From the NCBI RefSeq assembly GCF_009604375.1, contig NZ_WEGH01000001.1, forward strand, positions 930,001 to 994,000: DNA of 64,000 nt. Direction: 5' to 3'. The stretch is from Actinomadura macrotermitis. GTDB lineage: Bacteria; Actinomycetota; Actinomycetes; Streptosporangiales; Streptosporangiaceae. Within the stretch, counting starts at the first letter, position 1. Each line of letters begins with the position of its first letter. Of the stretch, positions 51,455-59,224 are shown one piece after another. Position numbers and translations under genes: made by a program. The notes under the pieces were generated by a model. That model ran no database searches, was not told the DNA's origin, and was given only the letters and a program-made list of their open reading frames with translations.

Positions 51455-52630
51455 TCATCGGTCGCTCCGCAGGACGAGGGCCGAGGTGCCGGCGAGGACG
51501 TAGCCGGGCTGGGCGGTGGACAGCGCGACCTCGGCGCCGGGCACCTGCCGGTCCCCCGCCGTGCCGCGCAGCTGGGACACGGCCTCGGCGACGTGGTTGA
51601 TGCCGTGCACGTACCCCTCCGACAGGAAGCCGCCGTGGGTGTTGACCGGCAGCGCGCCGTCCAGGGCGGTGGCGCCGGACTCCACGAACGGGCCGCCCTC
51701 CCCCTTGGCGCAGAAGCCGTAGTCCTCCAGCTGCACCAGCACCGAGTAGGTGAAGCAGTCGTACAGCTCGGCGACGTCGATGTCCTCCGGCCCGACGCCC
51801 GCCATGGCGTACAGGCGCGGCGCGATCCGGGCCGCCTCGGTGACGGTGAAGTCGGTGCCGGACGGGCCGCTCCCCGCGCCGGAGAAGAAGCTGTCGCCGC
51901 CGCCCCAGGCAGCCCCCGACACCAGCACGGGCGTGTGCCTCAGGTCGCGCGCGCGCTCGCGGGAGGTGACGACGACCGCGCACGCCCCGTCGGTCTCCAG
52001 GCAGCAGTCCAGTAGCCGCAGCGGCTCGGCTATCCAGCGGGACGCCAGGTAGTCGTCCAGGGTGATGGGGTCGCGCTTGAGCGCGCGCGCGTTCTTGACG
52101 GCGTTGGCGCGCTGGGTCACCGCGATGCGCCCGAGCTGCTCGTGCGTCGTGCCGTAGGCGTTCATGTGCGCGCGCGCGAACATGGCGAACTGCTGCGGCG
52201 GCGCGAAGTAGCCGTAGGGCGCCTGGTACTGCATGTCGAAGACGGGCGCCGGCGCGCGGCCGGTGCCGCCCATCCGGAACTCCGAGCGGGCGTTGATGGC
52301 GCGGTAGCAGACGACGGTCTCGGCGACGCCGGACGCGACCGCCATGGCCGCCTGCGCGATCACCGAGTGCGAGACGCTGCCGCCGCCGAACTGGTCCAGG
52401 TACCAGCGCACCTCGGGGACGCCGAGCGCGGGCGCGACCACCCAGGGCGGGGTGGAGTCGCCGACCCGGTGGGTGGCCAGGGCGTCCACGTCGTCCACGG
52501 TGAGGCCGGCGTCGTCCAGCGCGGCCAGGATCGCGCGCGCCGCGAGGGTGAGCGTGGAGACCCCCGAGTCCTTGCTGAAGCCGGTGTAGCCGACGCCGGC
52601 GATGGCCGTCCGGTCGCGGAACCCGCGCAC
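51455..52630 (-). CDS. Ltp2-like thiolase-fold aldolase / lipid-transfer protein
   Basis: The 391-residue protein starts at GTG 52630 after GGGGAGGG. It has a thiolase fold, but the catalytic Cys position is FGGGSVS (81-87), so it cannot be a normal thiolase. It closely resembles Ltp2, the retro-aldolase that removes propionyl-CoA from steroid side chains: SRWIAEPLRLLDCC, GFCAKGEGGPFVESG and LPVNTHGGFLSEGYVHGIN are shared patterns. Tyrosines in AELYDCFT (Tyr290) and EGYVHG (Tyr340) match the two proposed catalytic tyrosines. It is divergent from the flavin reductase across two operators. Confidence 0.85.
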   Translation of the reverse strand: MRGFRDRTAIAGVGYTGFSKDSGVSTLTLAARAILAALDDAGLTVDDVDALATHRVGDSTPPWVVAPALGVPEVRWYLDQFGGGSVSHSVIAQAAMAVASGVAETVVCYRAINARSEFRMGGTGRAPAPVFDMQYQAPYGYFAPPQQFAMFARAHMNAYGTTHEQLGRIAVTQRANAVKNARALKRDPITLDDYLASRWIAEPLRLLDCCLETDGACAVVVTSRERARDLRHTPVLVSGAAWGGGDSFFSGAGSGPSGTDFTVTEAARIAPRLYAMAGVGPEDIDVAELYDCFTYSVLVQLEDYGFCAKGEGGPFVESGATALDGALPVNTHGGFLSEGYVHGINHVAEAVSQLRGTAGDRQVPGAEVALSTAQPGYVLAGTSALVLRSDR

Positions 52631-52660
52631 GCACCCTCCCCTGTCCACAGCGAACGCTAC

Positions 52661-52678
52661 CGAAGCAAGCGCTTGGCC
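52661..52678. promoter_or_regulatory. KstR2-like operator before the aldolase gene
   Basis: CGAAGCAAGCGCTTGGCC contains CAAG-CG-CTTG, the exact core of the KstR2 motif (AnCAAGnnCTTGnT; one mismatch overall). It lies about 30 bp upstream of the aldolase start and probably overlaps its promoter. Confidence 0.75.
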
Positions 52679-52843
52679 AAGAGCTTATCCGCCTCCGGAC
52701 CGACCCGCTACCGGGACTTTGGACTGAAATAGGGCGATCCGCGCCACATCCGGCAATAACCGGGCGACCGGCGGGTTTAGATGACAGGCAGGGGCGCACG
52801 ACCCGAACGCGGCTTGACACCCGGTTCGGGGCCGCCCTATCGT

Positions 52844-52859
52844 CCAAGCAAGCGCTTGG
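52844..52859. promoter_or_regulatory. KstR2-like operator before the flavin reductase gene
   Basis: CCAAGCAAGCGCTTGG contains CAAG-CG-CTTG and lies 21 bp before the reductase ATG at 52881. It is near-identical to the sites at 47225 and 52661. A GGCTTGACA -35-like sequence lies just to its left, so it sits in the core promoter. Confidence 0.78.
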
Positions 52860-52880
52860 CTAAGAGAAGGGATCGGGTCC

Positions 52881-53507
52881 ATGGCCGACGGTGCCACCGC
52901 AGCAGCAGCCGCCATCGCGGGCGACCCGGCGGACCGACCCTCGGGCGGGCACGTGAGAACAGGACGCCGCATGTACCGATCGCCGAACGGCCCGGCCGCG
53001 GCCCCCGAGGCCGACGCCCGGGTGACCGACATCGACGGCGCCCGCTTCCGCTCGGTGCTCGGCCGCTTCGCGACCGGCGTGGTCGCGATCACCGGCATCG
53101 ACGCCGCCACCGGCCGCCCGACCGGGCTGGCCGCCAACTCCTTCACCTCGGTCTCGCTGGAGCCGCCGCTGGTGGCGTTCTGCGTGGCGCACACCAGCAG
53201 CACCTGGCCGCTGCTGCGCGACGCCGGCCGCCTGTGCATCAACATCCTCAGCGAGCCCCAGCTGGCCGTCTGCAAGCAGCTGGCCATCAAGGGCGGCGAC
53301 AAGTTCGCCGACATCTCCTGGTCGGGCTCGCCGGGCGGCAGCCCCGTCATCGAGGGCGCGCTCGCCTGGATCGAGGTCTCGGTCGAGCAGGAGCACGTCG
53401 CGGGCGACCACGTCATCGTGGTGGCGCGGGTGCACGACCTGGACAAGCACCACGAGGGCGAGCCGCTGCTGTTCTACAAGGGCGGCTACGGCCGCTTCGA
53501 CGGCTAG
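52881..53507 (+). CDS. HsaB-like flavin reductase
   Basis: The flavin reductase domain (FRSVLGRFATGVVAITG, then NSFTSVSLEPPLVAFC and NILSEPQ) supplies reduced FMN to a partner monooxygenase. It resembles HsaB, the reductase of steroid A-ring hydroxylation. The 208-residue form starts at ATG 52881 (GAAGGGA before it); an ATG at 52971, with AGGA before it, would give 178 residues and starts closer to the conserved domain. The stop codon overlaps the convergent ROK stop. The luciferase-like enzyme at 47.3 kb is the likely partner. Confidence 0.82.
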   Translation: MADGATAAAAAIAGDPADRPSGGHVRTGRRMYRSPNGPAAAPEADARVTDIDGARFRSVLGRFATGVVAITGIDAATGRPTGLAANSFTSVSLEPPLVAFCVAHTSSTWPLLRDAGRLCINILSEPQLAVCKQLAIKGGDKFADISWSGSPGGSPVIEGALAWIEVSVEQEHVAGDHVIVVARVHDLDKHHEGEPLLFYKGGYGRFDG

Positions 53508-54736
53508 CGCAGCGCGGTCTCGGCCGGGCCGCGCAGCCGCGCGAGCACCTGCACCGGGTCGGCCAGCACCTCGGCGAAGGCGTACTCGGCGGCGCCGACG
53601 AGGGTGACGTCGTCGCCGAGCTCGGCGGTGCGCAGCCGGACCCGCTCGCGGGGCGCGGCGAGCGCGCCGGTGGCGAGGACGCTGCGCACCTGCGCGGCCG
53701 ACCCGAGGTAGATGTCGCGCAGCGTACCGCCGAACACCACCATGCCGGGGTTGAAGATGTTGACCAGGTTGGCCACCCCGAAACCGAGCCAGGTGCCGAC
53801 CCGGTGCAGCGCGTCGCGGGCGACGATGTCGCCGCGGTCGGCGGCGTCGACGACGGCGCGCACCGCGTCGCGGCCGACCGGGCGGCCCGGCCCGTCGCGC
53901 TCGGCGTGCGCCAGCAGCGTCCGCTCCCCCACCTCGGTCTCCAGGCAGCCGCGCGACCCGCAGGCGCACGGGCGGCCGCCGGGGTTGACGACCATGTGGC
54001 CGATCTCGCCGCCGTAGCCCTCCTGGCCGCCGAGCAGCCGGCCGCCGACGATGATGCCGCCGCCGACGCCGACGTCGCCGTGCAGGTAGATCAGGTCGTC
54101 GCAGCCGACGCCCGCGCCGCGCTCGTGCTCGGCCAGCGCGCCGAGGTTGGCGTCGTTGCGGACCGCGACCGGGACGCCGAGGCCGAGCCGGCGGGCCAGC
54201 GCGTCGCCGAGCGAGAGCCCGTCCACGTCCAGGTTCGGCCCGAACATGATCATGTCGTCGGCGCGCCGGACGATGCCGGGGAAGGCCAGGGCCGCGCCGA
54301 CGCACACCGCGTCGCGGCCGGCCTTGCGCACCAGCGCGCGGGCCGCGCCGGCCAGGGCGCCGACCAGGTCGCCGGTGTCGAGCTCGCCGCGCGGCCGCTC
54401 GGTCTCGCGGCGGTCCAGGACCGTGCCGCCGAGGCCGACGCGGGCGACCGCGAGCCGGTCCACCGCGACGTCGAAGGCGAGCACGTACACCCGGGTCGAC
54501 TCGGGCTGCACCACCAGCGAGGGCCGCCCGGCGCGGCGGCCGGGGCGGCGCGGCAGCTCCTCGCGGACCAGGCCGGCCGCGGTGAGGTCGCTGGTCAGCG
54601 CCATGATGGTGCTGCGGTTCAGGCCGAGGGTCTCGGCGAGCGTGGCGCGCGAGGCCGGGCCGCGCAGGTGCACGAACCGCAGCAGCGTGCCGAGGTTGTG
54701 CCGGCGGATCTCCTCCTGCGACGGCCCGGCCTTCAT
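53504..54736 (-). CDS. ROK family transcriptional regulator (XylR/NagC type)
   Basis: The 410-residue protein has an N-terminal winged helix (residues 5-65, ASRATLAETLGLNRSTIMA) and a C-terminal ROK sugar-binding domain. The zinc site is CACGSRGCLETEV, and VRNDANLGALAEH holds the sugar-binding Asp. Such proteins repress sugar operons and release on binding the sugar. The ATG overlaps the stop of the adjacent ATPase gene (ATGA), placing the regulator last in the transport operon. Palindromes upstream of the operon (58.9 kb) are candidate targets. Confidence 0.9.
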   Translation of the reverse strand: MKAGPSQEEIRRHNLGTLLRFVHLRGPASRATLAETLGLNRSTIMALTSDLTAAGLVREELPRRPGRRAGRPSLVVQPESTRVYVLAFDVAVDRLAVARVGLGGTVLDRRETERPRGELDTGDLVGALAGAARALVRKAGRDAVCVGAALAFPGIVRRADDMIMFGPNLDVDGLSLGDALARRLGLGVPVAVRNDANLGALAEHERGAGVGCDDLIYLHGDVGVGGGIIVGGRLLGGQEGYGGEIGHMVVNPGGRPCACGSRGCLETEVGERTLLAHAERDGPGRPVGRDAVRAVVDAADRGDIVARDALHRVGTWLGFGVANLVNIFNPGMVVFGGTLRDIYLGSAAQVRSVLATGALAAPRERVRLRTAELGDDVTLVGAAEYAFAEVLADPVQVLARLRGPAETALR

Positions 54737-55485
54737 GCGCGCAGCCCGAGGTCGCCGCTGCGGCCGGAGGTGATCAGCTCGACGACCTGGCGGTGGGTGA
54801 CGTCGGCGGTGCGCACCTGGGCCGCCATCCGGCCGAGGTACAGGGCCGCGATCTGGTCCGAGACCGCGAACACGTCGTTCATGTTGTGCGAGATCAGCAC
54901 GACGGCCAGGCCCTTGTCGGCCAGCCGCCGCACCAGCTCCAGCACCTGCTGGGTCTGCGCGACGCCGAGCGCGGCGGCGGGCTCGTCCAGCACCACCACC
55001 CGGCTGTCCCACAGCACCGCGCGGGCGATCGCGACGGTCTGCCGCTGCCCGCCCGACAGGTCGCTGACCCGGCGCCGCACCGAGCCCATCGTGCGCACCG
55101 ACAGCGCGGCGAGCGTGCGGGCGGCCTGCTCCTCCATCGCGGCCTCGTCGAGCGCCAGGCCGTTGCTGCGCTCGCGGCCGAGGAACATGTTCTCGACGAT
55201 GTCGAGGTTCTCGCAGAGCGCCAGGTCCTGGTGGACGACCTCGATGCCGAGCCCGGCGGCGTCGCGGGGGCTGCCGAGGCGCACCGGGGTGCCCTCGAAG
55301 CGGTACTCGCCGGCGTCGGGCTGGTGCACGCCGCCGATGCACTTCACCAGCGTGGTCTTGCCGGCGCCGTTGTCGCCGACCAGCGCGGTCACCTCGCCGG
55401 GGCGGGCGGTGAAGTCGACGTCGTGCAGGACCTGGACCGGGCCGAAGCTCTTGTCGATGCCACGCAGGTCCAACAGGGGGGTCAC
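54733..55485 (-). CDS. Sugar ABC transporter ATP-binding protein 2
   Basis: The 250-residue single-domain ATPase starts at GTG 55485 with no clear ribosome site; TAACGT just upstream hints at a leaderless start. Motifs are Walker A GDNGAGKTT, signature LSGGQRQTVAIA and Walker B VVVLDEPAAALGV. XylG/RbsA-type ATPases usually fuse two such domains in about 500 residues; here they are separate genes. Its DEPAAALGV differs from DEPTAALGV in the first ATPase. It is probably the second half of a heterodimer. Confidence 0.85.
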   Translation of the reverse strand: MTPLLDLRGIDKSFGPVQVLHDVDFTARPGEVTALVGDNGAGKTTLVKCIGGVHQPDAGEYRFEGTPVRLGSPRDAAGLGIEVVHQDLALCENLDIVENMFLGRERSNGLALDEAAMEEQAARTLAALSVRTMGSVRRRVSDLSGGQRQTVAIARAVLWDSRVVVLDEPAAALGVAQTQQVLELVRRLADKGLAVVLISHNMNDVFAVSDQIAALYLGRMAAQVRTADVTHRQVVELITSGRSGDLGLRA

Positions 55486-55571
55486 GGGGCTGACGTTAGC
55501 AGCCCGCGGCGGGTGCGCAGGCGCCGGAACCGGGGGGCCGCAGACGCGGCCCCCCGGCCCGGCGGGGCGGT

Positions 55572-56867
55572 TCACCTGCCCGTCGCCGACCGCCGGCGGC
55601 TGGCGATGGCGTCGATGCTGGCGGCGAGCAGCAGCACGCCGCCGGTGATCAGGTAGTTGGCGTAGGCCTTGGTGCCGAGCAGGCCGAGGCCGTTGTCGAT
55701 GACGGCGATGACCAGGCCGCCCAGCACCGCGTCGCGGGCCCGGCCGCGCCCGCCGAACAGGCTGGTGCCGCCGATGACCGCGGCGCCGACGCCGAGCAGC
55801 AGCGTGTTGCCGCCGCCCGACTCGGTGGCGACCGAGTTCAGCCGGGACGCCGCCACCACGCCGCTGATCGCGGCGAGCGACGAGCCGATCATGAAGACCG
55901 ACACCCGGATCCGGGTGACGTTGATGCCGGCCCGGCGGGCCGCCTCGGCGTTGCCGCCGACGGCGTACACGTGCCGGCCGTAGGCGGTGCGGCCGAGCAG
56001 GAAGGTGGCGGCGATGAGCAGCACCGCGACCAGCGGCACGCCCCACGGCACGCCCGCCAGGGTGATCAGCGGGCTCGGCGCCCGGTCCAGGCTGAGCAGG
56101 TAGGTGCCGACCAGCAGCACCAGCGCGACGACGGCGACGCGGGCGGCCACGATCTGGACCGGCTTGGCGGCCAGGCCGCGGGTGCGCTGGCGGCGCCAGC
56201 GCAGGAACTGGGACGCGCCGTACCCGGCGGCGCAGACCACCGCGGCCGTCCAGCCGAGCCAGATCGGCATGTTCTTGTTGGCCAGCGCGACGATCACGTT
56301 GTCGTGCACCGGGACGGTGCCGCCCTCGCCGATCAGCTTCAGCGTCACGCCCTGCAGGCCGAGGAACAGCGCGAGGGTCACCACGAAGGAGGGGATCCGC
56401 AGCACCGCGACCAGCCAGCCGATGCTGGTGCCGATGACCAGGCCGGTGCCGATCGCCACCAGCACCGCCACGTACCAGGGCTGGCCCGCGTCCACGATCA
56501 GCTTGGCCATCACCGCGCCGCACACGCCGCTGGTGACGCCGGCCGACAGGTCGATCTCGCCGAGCAGCAGCACGAACACCAGGCCCATGGCCAGGATCGT
56601 GTAGGGCAGCGCCTGGGTGAACAGGTTGGCGACGTTGCCGGTGCTGAGGAAGGTGTCCGGGCGCAGCGCCGCGAACAGCGCGATCAGCCCGGCCAGGCCG
56701 AGGATCGCCGGGATCGCGCCGAGGTCGCCGGCGCGGACGCGGGCCCAGTAGTCGGCGACCGAGGAGCGCACGTCGTGCTCGCGCCGGTCGCTGGCGAAGT
56801 CGGAGTCCGCCAGTTTCACGGCGGGCTGCTTTCCCTTGGGGATGTCGGTGGACATCGAGGCCCCCAT
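55572..56867 (-). CDS. Sugar ABC transporter permease (XylH-like)
   Basis: The 431-residue protein has a hydrophilic N-terminus of about 50 residues and about ten membrane helices. The BPD_transp_2 motif is visible (LLLGEIDLSAGVTSGVCGAV near residue 115, and GGTSLFGGRGRARDAVLGGL), which marks ribose/xylose-type permeases. The ATG at 56867 shares one base with the stop of ATPase 1 (TGATG). With the binding lipoprotein and two ATPases it makes an importer. Xylose or another pentose is likely but unproven. Confidence 0.88.
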   Translation of the reverse strand: MGASMSTDIPKGKQPAVKLADSDFASDRREHDVRSSVADYWARVRAGDLGAIPAILGLAGLIALFAALRPDTFLSTGNVANLFTQALPYTILAMGLVFVLLLGEIDLSAGVTSGVCGAVMAKLIVDAGQPWYVAVLVAIGTGLVIGTSIGWLVAVLRIPSFVVTLALFLGLQGVTLKLIGEGGTVPVHDNVIVALANKNMPIWLGWTAAVVCAAGYGASQFLRWRRQRTRGLAAKPVQIVAARVAVVALVLLVGTYLLSLDRAPSPLITLAGVPWGVPLVAVLLIAATFLLGRTAYGRHVYAVGGNAEAARRAGINVTRIRVSVFMIGSSLAAISGVVAASRLNSVATESGGGNTLLLGVGAAVIGGTSLFGGRGRARDAVLGGLVIAVIDNGLGLLGTKAYANYLITGGVLLLAASIDAIASRRRSATGR

Positions 56868-57667
56868 CAGATGTTCTCGGCGGCGGTCGCCGGTGCCAGG
56901 CCGAGGTCGCCCGAGCGCCCGGCGGTGATGAGCTCCACGACCTGGCCGTGGGTGACGTCGGTGCGCCGCACCTGCGCGGCGACCCGGCCGAGGTACAGCG
57001 CGGTGATCTCGTCGGCGACCTCGAACACGTCGTTCATGTTGTGCGAGATGAGCACCACCGCGTGCCCGGTGTCGGCCAGACGGCGGACCAGGTCCAGGAC
57101 CTGGCGGGTCTGCGCGACGCCGAGCGCGGCGGTCGGCTCGTCCAGGATGACGACCTTGGACTCCCACAGGGCCGCCTTGGCGATCGCGACGGTCTGCCGC
57201 TGCCCGCCCGACAGGCTGGCCACCTGCTGGCGCACCGACTTCACGGTGCGCACCGACAGCCGCGCGAGGGTCTCCCGCGCGGCCTCCTCCATGGAGTCCT
57301 CGTCCAGCACCAGGCCGCGGCGGCGCTCGCGGCCGAGGAACATGTTCTGCACGATGTCGAGATTGTCGGCCAGCGCGAGGTCCTGGTAAACCACCTCGAT
57401 GCCGAGGGCCGCGGCGTCCCGGGGACTGCCGATCTGCACCTGGCGGCCGTCGAACTCGATCGTGCCCGAGTCGATCGGGTGGATGCCGGCGATGCACTTG
57501 ATGAGGGTGGACTTGCCCGCGCCGTTGTCGCCGACGAGGGCGGTCACCTCCCCCAGGCGCAGGGTGAGGTCCACGTCGTGCAGGACGTGGACGGGGCCGA
57601 AGCTCTTGTTGAGCCCGGTCAGGCGCAGCACGGGTTCGCCGGTGCCTGCGGTGCCTGGATCTGCCAC
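56867..57667 (-). CDS. Sugar ABC transporter ATP-binding protein 1
   Basis: The 266-residue protein is a single ABC domain with Walker A GDNGAGKST (46-54), signature LSGGQRQTVAIAK, Walker B VVILDEPTAALGV and H-loop VVLISHNMND. It is 60-65% like ATPase 2 by eye, with the same architecture. The two lie either side of the permease gene. Gene order (lipoprotein, ATPase 1, permease, ATPase 2, ROK) suggests a duplication. The 84-bp gap to the lipoprotein contains a strong hairpin. Confidence 0.88.
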   Translation of the reverse strand: MADPGTAGTGEPVLRLTGLNKSFGPVHVLHDVDLTLRLGEVTALVGDNGAGKSTLIKCIAGIHPIDSGTIEFDGRQVQIGSPRDAAALGIEVVYQDLALADNLDIVQNMFLGRERRRGLVLDEDSMEEAARETLARLSVRTVKSVRQQVASLSGGQRQTVAIAKAALWESKVVILDEPTAALGVAQTRQVLDLVRRLADTGHAVVLISHNMNDVFEVADEITALYLGRVAAQVRRTDVTHGQVVELITAGRSGDLGLAPATAAENI

Positions 57668-57697
57668 GGTGGTTTCCTTCCGGAGGGCCGCGCGGCC

Positions 57698-57732
57698 CGT
57701 GGCGGGTCCCCCAGCGGTGGGGACCCGCCACG
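57698..57732 (-). terminator. Hairpin between binding-protein and ATPase genes
   Basis: CGTGGCGGGTCCCC and GGGGACCCGCCACG form a perfect 14-bp stem with a seven-base loop in the gap after the lipoprotein stop. Its position suits attenuation or RNA stabilisation, giving more binding protein than membrane components. Confidence 0.75.
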
Positions 57733-57751
57733 AGGGGTCAGCGGTGGGACG

Positions 57752-58843
57752 TCACTTGATGCCGGCGGCGGAGCACTTGGCCGCGTAGGCGCCCTTGCAC
57801 AGGTCGTCCTTCTTCACGAACCCGTCGTCCACGACCTGCTTGACGCCGTCCTTGAAGACCGGGATCGGGCTGAGCAGCACCGAGGGGACGTCGCGGTTGC
57901 CGGTGGCGTCCTTGGTGGTGCCGTTGGTCGCGCCCTTCTCGCCCTTCAGCAGGCCGACGGCGAGCTTGGCGGCGGCGTCGGCCTCCTGCTTGACCGGCTT
58001 GTAGACCGTCATGCACTGGGTGCCGTCGAGGATGTTCTGCAGGCCCTGCAGGCTGGCGTCCTGACCGGTGACCGGGACCTTGCCGGCGAGGGAGTTCTTC
58101 TTCAGGATCGACACCGCCGAGTTGCCGACGCCGTCGTTGGCGGCGAGCACGCCGTCGATCTTGCCGCCCTGCTGGGTCAGCATCTGCTCGAAGATGGTGG
58201 CGGCCTTCTGGTTGTCCCAGTCGGGCACGGCCTGCTCGGCGACCTTCTTGTAGGTGGAGACCTTGTCCAGCACGCTGTGCGCGCCCTGGGCGAACAGGGT
58301 CGCGTTGTTGTCGGTCGGCGCGCCGTTCAGGTAGACGATGTTGGCGGCCTTGTCGCCCAGGCACTTCTGCAGGCCCTTGCCGAGCTCCTCGCCGACCTTG
58401 GTGTTGTCGAAGGAGACGTAGTAGTCCGACACGCCGCCGAGGGTGAGGCGGTCGTAGTCGATGGTCTTGACGCCCTGCGCCTGCGCCTTGCGCTGCACGG
58501 CGGCGGCGGAGTTGGAGTCCAGGCCGTCCACGATCAGCACGGTGACGCCGCCGGTGATCATCTGGTCGGCGATGGTCTGGAAGCGCTGGGTCGAGCCCTC
58601 GGCGTTCTGGATGTCGTACTGCACACCCGCCGCCTTGAAGGACTGCTCCAGGTAGGGGCGGTCGAAGCTCTCGTAGCGGACCGAGGACTTGGTGTCGGGC
58701 AGGATCACGCCGACCTTGCCCTTGATCGCGCCGCCCGAGGCCGAGCCGCCCTTGTCCTTGCCGGAGTCGTCGCCGCCACAGGCGGTGAGCGACAGGGCGG
58801 CGGCGGCCGCCACGGCGGTGAGACCGAGGATCCCCTTGCGCAT
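57752..58843 (-). CDS. Sugar ABC transporter substrate-binding lipoprotein (XylF-like)
   Basis: The 363-residue product has a lipoprotein signal (Cys22 in LTACGG) and a two-lobed Peripla_BP_4 fold: VGVILPDTKSSVRYES, VLIVDGLDSNSAAAVQRKAQ, ILAANDGVGNSAV-like (VLAANDGVGN) and PVTGQDASLQGLQNILDGTQ, motifs of xylose- and ribose-type binding proteins. It is the first gene of the operon. AAAGGA precedes the ATG. The ligand is a sugar, probably a pentose, by family resemblance. Confidence 0.9.
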   Translation of the reverse strand: MRKGILGLTAVAAAAALSLTACGGDDSGKDKGGSASGGAIKGKVGVILPDTKSSVRYESFDRPYLEQSFKAAGVQYDIQNAEGSTQRFQTIADQMITGGVTVLIVDGLDSNSAAAVQRKAQAQGVKTIDYDRLTLGGVSDYYVSFDNTKVGEELGKGLQKCLGDKAANIVYLNGAPTDNNATLFAQGAHSVLDKVSTYKKVAEQAVPDWDNQKAATIFEQMLTQQGGKIDGVLAANDGVGNSAVSILKKNSLAGKVPVTGQDASLQGLQNILDGTQCMTVYKPVKQEADAAAKLAVGLLKGEKGATNGTTKDATGNRDVPSVLLSPIPVFKDGVKQVVDDGFVKKDDLCKGAYAAKCSAAGIK

Positions 58844-58919
58844 GGCCGGGTCCTTTCTGGGATGACGATCGCCGTGACCGGGGTCACACGTTCAACGGCG
58901 TGAATGTTGTGCCCCGCAA

Positions 58920-58947
58920 CTTATGTCGCCTCCACCTCGGTCGCCAA
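58920..58947 (-). promoter_or_regulatory. Candidate promoter of the sugar operon
   Basis: On the minus strand, TTGGCG (-35, 58942-58947) and CATAAG (-10, 58920-58925) are 16 bases apart, about 76 bp upstream of the binding-protein ATG. The GTGAATGTTG element lies just downstream, where a bound repressor would block elongation. Confidence 0.4.
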
Positions 58948-58968
58948 CCCCTCTGCCCCACCTATTTG

Positions 58969-58984
58969 TTGTTAGCCGTAACAA
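58969..58984. promoter_or_regulatory. Candidate ROK-type operator
   Basis: TTGTTAGCCGTAACAA is a perfect palindrome (TTGTTA-N4-TAACAA) upstream of the candidate -35. ROK regulators often use A/T-ended palindromes of this size. It is a good candidate site for the ROK protein encoded last in this operon. Confidence 0.5.
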
Positions 58985-59174
58985 TCCAGTAACACGCTCT
59001 TCACCTGCGGGAAGATCAAAAGTCATGGACCGGGCGGGCGACGGCCGCGCGGACGTGCCCGAACGCACGGCGGGCTCATATGTTCACGGCCTCAACATTC
59101 ACCGGCGCGCGGGGCGGGAGATCGCCCGGCGCGGGGCGCGGCGGCGGGCGCGGGCGGGGCCGGGCCCGCCGTGA

Positions 59175-59215
59175 TCATGCAGTCGGGGGCCGGGATGTCC
59201 GGTCCGGCTGCATGA
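59175..59215 (-). terminator. Hairpin after the 98-residue protein gene
   Basis: TCATGCAG and CTGCATGA, extended inward by CGG/CCG with one mismatch, form a long stem ten bases past the stop of the small gene. No U-tract follows. It probably terminates that gene. Confidence 0.6.
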
Positions 59216-59224
59216 CCACGCCGC

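Larger units (their letters stand above)
58844..59174. other. Long regulatory region upstream of the sugar operon
   Basis: There is no gene here. The left half is relatively A+T-rich and holds the candidate promoter and palindromes of the sugar operon; the right half is mostly G+C-rich with no clear coding frame. GTGAATGTTG (58900-58909) recurs inverted as CAACATTCAC at 59093-59102, so the two copies are about 190 bp apart and could allow looping by one regulator. Confidence 0.5.

Noticed and set aside
52661..52859. CAAGC palindromes considered as chance repeats or a LexA/SOS box
   Set aside because: They occur three times, all near starts of functionally related genes, and do not match the actinobacterial SOS box (GAAC-N4-GTTC).
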